From Paenibacillus ottowii (GTDB lineage: Bacteria > Bacillota > Bacilli > Paenibacillales > Paenibacillaceae): a stretch of 64,000 bases of DNA. The DNA is taken from contig NZ_VIJZ01000008.1 of NCBI RefSeq assembly GCF_006874425.1, forward strand, positions 230,322 through 294,321, written 5' to 3'. This document shows, piece after piece, positions 18,417-24,969 of this stretch (the first letter of the stretch is position 1; each line of letters starts with the position of its first letter). Below the pieces are notes generated by a model. That model saw only the letters and a list, made by a program, of their open reading frames with translations. It was not told the DNA's origin and searched no databases. Made by a program: the position numbers and the translations under genes.

Positions 18417-18445
18417 ATTGTTAGCAATCCTGGAACGTTTGTCAA
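18417..18445 (-). promoter_or_regulatory. Sigma-A-type promoter for the moaA operon
   Basis: On the minus strand a perfect -35 TTGACA (18445-18440) and an AACAAT -10 (18422-18417) are separated by 17 nt. Transcription would start near 18410, leaving a leader of about 245 nt before moaA. Confidence 0.55.
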
Positions 18446-18465
18446 TGATTTTTCGCTTTCTCAAT

Positions 18466-18480
18466 CGATAATCATTAGCA
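18466..18480. promoter_or_regulatory. Fur-like 7-1-7 box between divergent promoters
   Basis: CGATAATCATTAGCA matches the Bacillus 7-1-7 Fur consensus TGATAATNATTATCA at 13 of 15 positions. It lies 20 nt upstream of the moaA -35 and 24 nt upstream of the dehydrogenase -35. Iron control of Fe-S-rich formate dehydrogenase and MoaA would make sense, but the match is unproven. Confidence 0.35.
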
Positions 18481-18504
18481 ATTAAAAATTTTAATAAAGC
18501 ACCG

Positions 18505-18533
18505 TTGAACTATCTTAAATTTTACGCTATAGT
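18505..18533 (+). promoter_or_regulatory. Sigma-A-type promoter for the formate dehydrogenase operon
   Basis: TTGAAC (18505-18510), a 17-nt spacer and TATAGT (18528-18533) form a good promoter. Start of transcription would be near 18540, about 220 nt before the coding region. Confidence 0.65.
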
Positions 18534-18539
18534 TACACC

Positions 18540-18656
18540 AGATGACATGCAGAAAATGACATATCTGATTTATTGATATACAGACAGTGCGTACTGTTTG
18601 GTATTAATACATATTTCTATGGCGGATTGGCCTCCAGGACCTAGAGCTTGGTCACT
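18540..18656 (+). promoter_or_regulatory. Structured 5' leader, candidate riboswitch aptamer (Moco-type suspected)
   Basis: This stretch separates the promoter from a very strong terminator, the layout of a transcriptional riboswitch. It contains an ACAGT/ACTGT hairpin and a region CTATGG...GGCCTCC...CCTAGAG. The TATGG/CCTAGA pair recalls the 11-nt tetraloop receptor known in molybdenum-cofactor riboswitches. TATGGCGGA (18618-18626) can pair with TCCACCATA (18659-18667) in the terminator's 5' arm with one mismatch, so it could act as antiterminator. The gene controlled needs Moco, which fits. The identity of the ligand is inference; a covariance search with the Moco RNA model would decide. 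Confidence 0.4.
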
Positions 18657-18720
18657 ACTCCACCATAAACACAAGTGCTCAAACACGAGCACTTGTGTTT
18701 ATGGTGGAGTTTTTTTATTT
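18657..18720 (+). terminator. Very strong intrinsic terminator in the fdh leader
   Basis: Arms 18657-18680 and 18687-18710 are perfect 24-bp complements around a 6-nt loop, followed by TTTTTTTATTT. It stands after the promoter and 40 nt before the dehydrogenase start, so it must be read through or disrupted for expression, or else it ends a small RNA of about 175 nt. Confidence 0.85.
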
Positions 18721-18758
18721 CCAATTTTAAAATTCAAAATCTGAAAGGAGCCTGAACC

Positions 18759-21701
18759 GTGACGGATAAGGCGATCAAAATTACATTAAACGGACAGGAA
18801 CTGAGAACCAAAAGCAGTGCAACCATTCTTGAAGTGATCAACGAAAACAATATTGCCCATCCCCAACTGTGTTACGTTCCCGAAGTGGATCCGATCCGCA
18901 CCTGTGACACATGTATCGTGGAAGTAGACGGAAAGCTTATGCGTTCCTGTTCAACCCTTGCTACAGATGGAATGGATATTCATTTGCATTCGGATCGCGC
19001 GAAAGCGGCCCAAACCGAGGCTATGGATCGTTTGCTGGAAAATCACCTTCTCTACTGTACAGTATGCGATAACAACAACGGTAATTGTACTTTGCATAAC
19101 ACTGCAGAGCTTATGGAAATTGAACATCAAAAATATCCGTATCGACCGAAGGTTGACCCTACAGGAGTGGATATGTCCCACCCTTTTTACCGCTATGATC
19201 CCAATCAATGTATTGCATGCGGCCAATGTGTAGAGGTATGTCAGAATCTTCAGGTCAATGAAACATTGTCCCTCGATTGGGAAGCCGAACGCCCTCGCGT
19301 GATCTGGGACGCTGGGGTTGCCATTAACGATTCCTCCTGTGTCAGCTGCGGTCAGTGTGTAACGGTCTGTCCATGCAACGCCTTGATGGAGAAATCCATG
19401 CTGGGAGAGGCTGGCTTCATGAGCGGCATAAATAAGGATTTGTTAAATCCGATGGTGGATTTAATTAAGGAAGTGGAGCCAGGTTACAGCGGAATTTTTG
19501 CAATTTCGGAAGCCGAAGCAGCGATGCGTGAAACCCGCACGAAAAAAACAAAAACCGTCTGTACGTTTTGCGGTGTAGGTTGCAGCTTTGAGGTTTGGAC
19601 CAAAGGTCGCAAAATTTTGAAGGTACAGCCTACCTCTAAGGGGCCTGTTAACGGCATCTCGACCTGTGTTAAGGGGAAATTCGGCTGGGATTTTGTGAAT
19701 AGCGATCAGCGTTTGACCTGGCCGTTAATTCGTCAAGGAGACGAATTCGTGGAAGCAACCTGGGAAGAAGCCTTGAGCCTGATGGCCAGTAAAATGGGAG
19801 CGATTAAAGAAACCTACGGCGGCGAGGCACTCGGCTTTATTTCTTCATCCAAATTTACCAATGAAGAAAATTATCTAATGCAAAAGCTGGCTCGTCAGGT
19901 GTTTCAAACGAATAACGTTGATAACTGCTCACGATATTGCCAATCTCCTGCATCATGGGGGTTGCAATACACCGGAGGCATCGGTGGGGACAGCGGTACG
20001 ATCAAAGACATTGCCTCAGCAGGCTTGGTCATACTGGTCGGCTGTGCGCCGGGAGAAGGACATCCAGTGCTGGCTACCCGTATCAAACGTGCGCATAAGC
20101 TGCATGGTCAAAAGTTGATCTCCGTCGACCTGCGCAAGCATGAAATGGCAGAACGCGCAGATCTGTTCATGCGTCCGAAGCAAGGTACTGATTATGTGTG
20201 GTTATCTGCTGTAGCCAAATACATCATTGAGCAAAACTGGCATGATGCTAAATTCATCGAGGAACATGTAAATTTCTATCCTGAATATTTGAAATTGCTG
20301 GAGCGTTTCACCCTGGAATTCGCCGAACAGGAGACCGGCCTTTCCAAAGAGACGCTGATTCAGGTAGCAAACATGATTCACGAAGCAGACGGCACAGCCA
20401 TTTGCTGGGGTATGGGTGTGACGCAGAACATCGCGGGCTCCTACACTTCAATTGCAATTGCCAACCTGCTGCTGGTGACTGGCAACTTTATGCGTCCAGG
20501 CGCAGGCGCATATCCGCTGCGCGGACATAACAATGTTCAGGGTGCTGCCGATATGGGCACAATGCCGGATATTTTTCCTGGCTATCAGCCTGTAACAAAC
20601 GATGCCATTCGTGCCAAGTTCGAAGCGGCTTACGGCGTACAAATTCCAAGTCAACGCGGGCTGGATAACATTCAAATGCTGGAAGCCATTGAAACAGGTA
20701 AGCTCAAAGGGATGTATATTGCTGGGGAAGAGATGGCTTGGGTGGATGCGGACTCCAACCATACCCAAGAAATGCTGGCGAATTTGGATTTCCTTGTCGT
20801 GCAGGATGTATTTCTAAGCAAGACAGCTGAATTCGCTGATGTTATTTTGCCAGCTGTACCTTCACTCGAAAAAGACGGCACTTTCACGAACACCGAACGT
20901 CGTGTACAGCGTTTATATGAAGCACTGCGCCCTGTGGGAGACAGCAAACCGGATTGGTGGATTTTCAGCCAATTTGCCAAGCACATGGGATTTGATTGGG
21001 ATTACAGTCATCCGAGCGAAATTTTTGAGGAGATGGCGGCGCTCACCCCATTTTTCTCCCAATGTAATTACGACGTATTGGAAGGCTGGAACAGCTTCCA
21101 TTGGGGATCACCGGACGGCAGCAACACACCGCTCCTGCATACCAACGGCTTTAACTTTCCAGATAAAAAAGCACGCTTGGGACTCTTCGAATATGTACCA
21201 CCAAAAGAGTACCCTGCTGAATTCGATCTGACCTTAAATAATGGTCGACTGCTCGAACAGTTTCATGAAGGAAATATGACGACCAAATCAGCAGGCATCC
21301 AGCTCAAACTGCCAAAAGTATTTGTGGAGGTGTCCCCTGAATTGGCTGAAGAGCGCGGAGTCACAGACGGATCGCTGGTTCGACTGGAATCTCCCTACGG
21401 TGCGGTAAAGCTGCATGTTCTGGTGACGGACCGGGTGCAAGGAACAGAAATTTATGTGCCGATGCACTCTACCAGCCATGAGGGAGCTGTCAATCTATTA
21501 ACAGGTGGAGCATTCGATGTGATTACCCGTACACCGGCCTATAAACAAACCAAAGTACGGATGCAAGTTTTGGAGTTCGATGGTCAAAATCCGCTCCCAG
21601 ATATCAATCCTCGTTATAAAAAGCGGCATCCGCAAAATGGGGTTGAGGTGGATCGTAAGTGGAATCGTCCGGGTTACATCGATTTGGTAGATCAAAAATA
21701 A
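18759..21701 (+). CDS. Formate dehydrogenase-like Mo/W-bis-PGD oxidoreductase with fused Fe-S domains
   Basis: 980 aa from a GTG at 18759 after GAAAGGAG. Domains in order: 2Fe-2S ferredoxin (cysteines around residues 38-63), His/Cys-rich NuoG-type cluster segment (near 105-115), two 4Fe-4S motifs 'CIACGQCVEVC' and 'CVSCGQCVTVCPC' (150-210), the 4Fe-4S segment 'VCTFCGVGCSFEVW' (about 267-280), then the molybdopterin catalytic domain and a C-terminal dinucleotide-binding domain. It matches the B. subtilis YjgC/YrhE type of cytosolic FDH. The Mo ligand is probably Cys in 'SRYCQSP'; the usual next residue His is Gln here. It oxidises formate, probably passing electrons to NAD or another carrier. 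It is followed at once by its DUF1641 partner. Confidence 0.88.
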   Translation: MTDKAIKITLNGQELRTKSSATILEVINENNIAHPQLCYVPEVDPIRTCDTCIVEVDGKLMRSCSTLATDGMDIHLHSDRAKAAQTEAMDRLLENHLLYCTVCDNNNGNCTLHNTAELMEIEHQKYPYRPKVDPTGVDMSHPFYRYDPNQCIACGQCVEVCQNLQVNETLSLDWEAERPRVIWDAGVAINDSSCVSCGQCVTVCPCNALMEKSMLGEAGFMSGINKDLLNPMVDLIKEVEPGYSGIFAISEAEAAMRETRTKKTKTVCTFCGVGCSFEVWTKGRKILKVQPTSKGPVNGISTCVKGKFGWDFVNSDQRLTWPLIRQGDEFVEATWEEALSLMASKMGAIKETYGGEALGFISSSKFTNEENYLMQKLARQVFQTNNVDNCSRYCQSPASWGLQYTGGIGGDSGTIKDIASAGLVILVGCAPGEGHPVLATRIKRAHKLHGQKLISVDLRKHEMAERADLFMRPKQGTDYVWLSAVAKYIIEQNWHDAKFIEEHVNFYPEYLKLLERFTLEFAEQETGLSKETLIQVANMIHEADGTAICWGMGVTQNIAGSYTSIAIANLLLVTGNFMRPGAGAYPLRGHNNVQGAADMGTMPDIFPGYQPVTNDAIRAKFEAAYGVQIPSQRGLDNIQMLEAIETGKLKGMYIAGEEMAWVDADSNHTQEMLANLDFLVVQDVFLSKTAEFADVILPAVPSLEKDGTFTNTERRVQRLYEALRPVGDSKPDWWIFSQFAKHMGFDWDYSHPSEIFEEMAALTPFFSQCNYDVLEGWNSFHWGSPDGSNTPLLHTNGFNFPDKKARLGLFEYVPPKEYPAEFDLTLNNGRLLEQFHEGNMTTKSAGIQLKLPKVFVEVSPELAEERGVTDGSLVRLESPYGAVKLHVLVTDRVQGTEIYVPMHSTSHEGAVNLLTGGAFDVITRTPAYKQTKVRMQVLEFDGQNPLPDINPRYKKRHPQNGVEVDRKWNRPGYIDLVDQK

Positions 21702-21713
21702 GGAGGTCAAACG

Positions 21714-22196
21714 ATGGCTAAGCCTATTTCAATTGTGAGAAAACGTGTTTTGACTGCAGAAGAACGGCAAAAACAATCGCTGGATCAACTTACTGCCAAT
21801 CTGGCAGATAATGGGGAGGCATTGCAGAAGACGCTTGAAATTGTACGCGAACTACACGACAGCGGTCTGCTCGAAGCAGCTCAGTCTATGCTAAAAGCCA
21901 AAGAAGCCATCGCCCAAATCGCTGTGGGACAAGCGACACGCAAGCCTGTAACGAATGTGATCAATAATCTGATGGGTGCAGCAGGAATGCTGTCCGAGGT
22001 AGACCCCGAGCTGATGAAAAAACTGGCAAGCAGCGTCACTACAGGTCTGAATGAAGCCGAAGAGCATCTAAAGCAGAATAAAAAGACTCGGCTGCGCGAT
22101 CTTATGAAGGCCATGAATGACCCGGATGTAAACAGGGCAATGGGGTTCGGTATTCATTTTCTCAAAGGCATGGGAAAAGGTTTGTCTGATCAATAG
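21714..22196 (+). CDS. DUF1641 protein, formate dehydrogenase partner (YjgD/YrhD type)
   Basis: The 160-aa helical protein starts 12 nt after the dehydrogenase stop, with AAGGAGG before the ATG. DUF1641 features include 'LQKTLEIVRELHDSGLLEAA' and a C-terminal 'MGFGIHFLKGMGKGL'. In B. subtilis the same pairing occurs at yjgC-yjgD and yrhE-yrhD, and the small protein is thought to be a subunit or assembly factor. It ends the transcription unit at the terminator 22239-22277. Confidence 0.85.
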   Translation: MAKPISIVRKRVLTAEERQKQSLDQLTANLADNGEALQKTLEIVRELHDSGLLEAAQSMLKAKEAIAQIAVGQATRKPVTNVINNLMGAAGMLSEVDPELMKKLASSVTTGLNEAEEHLKQNKKTRLRDLMKAMNDPDVNRAMGFGIHFLKGMGKGLSDQ

Positions 22197-22238
22197 TTTA
22201 ATAGACATGAAGATTGAAGACGTCTAACCACAGACAAT

Positions 22239-22277
22239 AAAAAGAGCTGGCTCCGAAAATGGGAGCAGCTCTTTTTA
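22239..22277. terminator. Bidirectional terminator between convergent genes
   Basis: AAAAAGAGCTGGCTCC pairs with GGGAGCAGCTCTTTTT (one mismatch region) around a GAAAAT loop. T-runs flank it on both strands, so it can serve the DUF1641 gene and the converging gene at 22279. Confidence 0.85.
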
Positions 22278-22278
22278 T

Positions 22279-22632
22279 TTATTTTTTATCCACTTGCAAC
22301 AACGTCACCGTTTTATGAGAAACGGCATCTTTTATTTGCTCGTCTGCGATGACCTTAAGCTTTAGCAAGCTGGCAATTTTTGAAGAATCCGGTTTTGAAA
22401 ACAATCGCCATAGTTGAGGATCGGGCAATGCATCATACAATCTCGCATGATCGTATTCCTTGCGCTGCTGTTCTACAATCCTGACCCGGTAGTTGCCAAT
22501 TTCCCAATCGGATACTTCCTGCTGTGCACAATGAGCGGTAATGTCATTACGCAAATCAGCCAATTCGCCTTCAATTTCTTTTTGCTTTTGCTTCAACTGG
22601 TAATAGCGACGCACCTTGTTTTCCAATTCCAT
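22279..22632 (-). CDS. Hypothetical 117-aa coiled-coil protein
   Basis: The ATG at 22632 is preceded by AGAGGAG. Residues 1-38 form a Lys/Glu/Gln-rich coiled coil ('YYQLKQKQKEIEGELADLR'); the rest contains 'SDWEIGNYRVRIVEQQRKEYD' and a C-terminal basic helix. The layout resembles phage Gp157-like or YqaJ-neighbour proteins, but I cannot assign it. It is a single gene converging on the fdh operon. Confidence 0.6.
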   Translation of the reverse strand: MELENKVRRYYQLKQKQKEIEGELADLRNDITAHCAQQEVSDWEIGNYRVRIVEQQRKEYDHARLYDALPDPQLWRLFSKPDSSKIASLLKLKVIADEQIKDAVSHKTVTLLQVDKK

Positions 22633-22776
22633 CACGCTCCTCTGCTTACATATGTATGTTGGCAGAAGCGTTTTAGGACAAGTTTATAACGTTAGAATAA
22701 AAGGTGTAACTGTGACTGAGACAGCATTTCCCGGGTAATGGCAACGTCGATCCATTGAGCCTTCATCATTCAAACT

Positions 22777-23778
22777 TTATTTAGGTATATTTGTCCTTGA
22801 AGTTATAGGCCCTGCTTTCTTAGAATCCTCCTTTCGCTTCATATAATTGGCCCAGTATGCCGTCAGAATTGGCACCAAAATGGAGGTCACTATGACCGAA
22901 GCGGCTACTAATGCCGTTGCAGATTGCGCAACAGGCAAAAATTCAGGCTTGATATTGGCAACAATGACTGGATTTGCTACTGCTGCGCCTGCTGTGCTGG
23001 AGGCAGCAATCCCTGCCGTACCGTTGCCACCACCAATATATTTATCTGCCAGAATCAGGGGAATACCTGTAATGAAAATGACAGAAATACCCAATAGAAT
23101 ACCTAGCACACCTGTCTGGACAATAACACTCAGGTCAATGGAACAACCCAGTGCAAAACCGAAAAATGGAATCAGAGCCTGTGTCGCGTTCCCAAAATAT
23201 TTGCGGAAATCATGATCCAAGTTGCCCAGCGTAAAGCCGACCAAAAATGGTAATACGGCCCCAACAAATGTTTGTGGTTCAAAAACGGCCAATCCCGTAC
23301 TTCCTAGAATAAGCATGGTCACCAATGGACCTGATTCCAGGGACATCAGCACGAATGCTCCTGCCTCTTCCTTGGAACCATATTGTTGCATAATAGAGGC
23401 GTAGAGCCCGCCGTTCGTCATATCCATAGCCGAGATCAGCGCCAATACGGACAAGCCTGCAAATAGTCCACTTTCTACGCCGCTAACAGGTAGCAATCTA
23501 GACGCAATAATCGCCACGACCCAGGCGACTGCGATTTTAGTCAATACGAGCGTTCCTGATTTACGCAATACGGTACCTGTCGCCCGCACATCTATGGAAG
23601 CGCCCATACAAAAGAACCACACTGCCAAAATGGGTACCGTACCGGTCATCAACCCTTTGGTAAAAGATCCAAAATAATCGCCTGCCCATGGAGTAAACGT
23701 ATGAAGAAGTGCGCCAATAAACAGCGGCACCAACATGATGCCCCCTGGAATCTTATCGATGTTTTGTTTAATTCTCAT
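22777..23778 (-). CDS. kdgT: 2-keto-3-deoxygluconate permease (KdgT family)
   Basis: A 333-aa membrane protein with about ten helices. It shows KdgT features: the N-terminal '[19 protein letters not shown]', '[16 protein letters not shown]', '[18 protein letters not shown]' and '[15 protein letters not shown]'. KdgT imports 2-keto-3-deoxygluconate, a pectin breakdown product, by proton symport. The ATG at 23778 aligns with usual family starts; a TTG at 23808 is an alternative. It lies 48 nt downstream of a Bug-type binding protein, an unusual neighbour for a single-component permease. Confidence 0.85.
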   Translation of the reverse strand: MRIKQNIDKIPGGIMLVPLFIGALLHTFTPWAGDYFGSFTKGLMTGTVPILAVWFFCMGASIDVRATGTVLRKSGTLVLTKIAVAWVVAIIASRLLPVSGVESGLFAGLSVLALISAMDMTNGGLYASIMQQYGSKEEAGAFVLMSLESGPLVTMLILGSTGLAVFEPQTFVGAVLPFLVGFTLGNLDHDFRKYFGNATQALIPFFGFALGCSIDLSVIVQTGVLGILLGISVIFITGIPLILADKYIGGGNGTAGIAASSTAGAAVANPVIVANIKPEFLPVAQSATALVAASVIVTSILVPILTAYWANYMKRKEDSKKAGPITSRTNIPK

Positions 23779-23826
23779 AACTTCATTCAACCCTTTCGTT
23801 TTTGCCAATGCAAAAACAAGGCCGTT

Positions 23827-24837
23827 TTACTTGCGGCTTAAGCCCAGTTCAGGAATTAATTTGGCGAAAGTATCATGACTATCCTTCAGTTGACGTGCGA
23901 ATGCCTCTGCATCCTGGACACGCAACCCTAACCCATGCTTCCGCATTTCTTCCCTGAATTGCTCGTCTTTCGTCCCCTTGATCAGTGCATCCGCCAGCGT
24001 TTGAGCCACTTCATTCGGTGTATCCTTGGGTACAGCCAGCCCTCTCCAGGTGCCGATAAAATGGACACGCAGCCCAGTCGCCTGCTGAAGGGTTGGCACC
24101 CTTGGAAACGCTTCCGAAATAGTATCTGCCTGGATCGCCAATATGCGAAGTTTTCCTTCGTCCACGTATTTCTTCACTTCTGCGGGACTGACAGGTACAG
24201 CATCCACGAATCCGCTCATTAACGCAGAAACGGCGGGGCCTGCTCCCTCATAAGGGATATGGGTGAAGCGGACTCCGCTTTTCTGCTCCAGCATCGCAGC
24301 AGCGAGGTGCCAGATACTTCCTGTGCCTGCATTCCCCATTTTTAGCTTGCCTGGATGAGTCCTAGCATCCTCCAAAAATGCCTCCGCTGTCTCCCACGGG
24401 GCATCCGCCCGGACCGTAATAGCAGAAGGGTCCATATTCGTTTGAAGCAGCGGTTTAAAGCGCTCATAGGTGATCGGCAGCAGCCCCAAATGTGGCAATG
24501 TAGTCAGTTCAGCGACCAGATACGTTACGGTATAACCGTCCGCCTGCGCCTCAGCTCCCTCCATCAGCCCCACAGAACCGCCGCCGCCTGTTCGATTAAC
24601 GACGATGATCGGCTGTCCGAGATGCTTTTCGGCGGCTTTTGCCAACGCTCTTGCGGTAATATCCGTACCACCCCCCGCTGCATATGGAACGACAAGTGTT
24701 ACTGGCTTCGCAGGAAATACACCACGGCTGTGATCTTGAAGGGTGCGGTGATCTACATACTCACTGATACTCAAGGCAGAAAGCATAGCCACTCCTGCCG
24801 CAACCAGCACATATTTTTGCCATGACTTTTTCTTCAT
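23827..24837 (-). CDS. Bug/TctC-family tripartite tricarboxylate-type substrate-binding protein
   Basis: 336 aa from the ATG at 24837 (AGAGGAAAGG upstream). A non-cleaved or weakly cleaved N-terminal hydrophobic segment is followed by the Bug signature 'PAKPVTLVVPYAAGGGTDITARALA', split by 'GQPIIVVNRTGGGGSVG' and 'HIPYEGAGPAVSALMSG'. Such proteins bind carboxylates for TctAB-type transporters, but no tctA or tctB is present; the neighbours are KdgT and an AraC-type membrane regulator. It may be an extracellular sensor or binding partner for the regulator. Confidence 0.8.
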   Translation of the reverse strand: MKKKSWQKYVLVAAGVAMLSALSISEYVDHRTLQDHSRGVFPAKPVTLVVPYAAGGGTDITARALAKAAEKHLGQPIIVVNRTGGGGSVGLMEGAEAQADGYTVTYLVAELTTLPHLGLLPITYERFKPLLQTNMDPSAITVRADAPWETAEAFLEDARTHPGKLKMGNAGTGSIWHLAAAMLEQKSGVRFTHIPYEGAGPAVSALMSGFVDAVPVSPAEVKKYVDEGKLRILAIQADTISEAFPRVPTLQQATGLRVHFIGTWRGLAVPKDTPNEVAQTLADALIKGTKDEQFREEMRKHGLGLRVQDAEAFARQLKDSHDTFAKLIPELGLSRK

Positions 24838-24969
24838 TACCTTTCCTCTTCTCCACAATTGAACTGGGCCCATCATCTTGCGCCCGTTGTCACCTCCAAC
24901 GTTTTCGGTCATATTGTTCACGCTTACATGAAGTCAATGTACCGCAACGTGGAGATCCACATCCATCAT

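Noticed and set aside
23827..24837. Full tripartite tricarboxylate transporter operon
   Set aside because: Only the binding protein is present; neither TctA nor TctB is encoded within the window.
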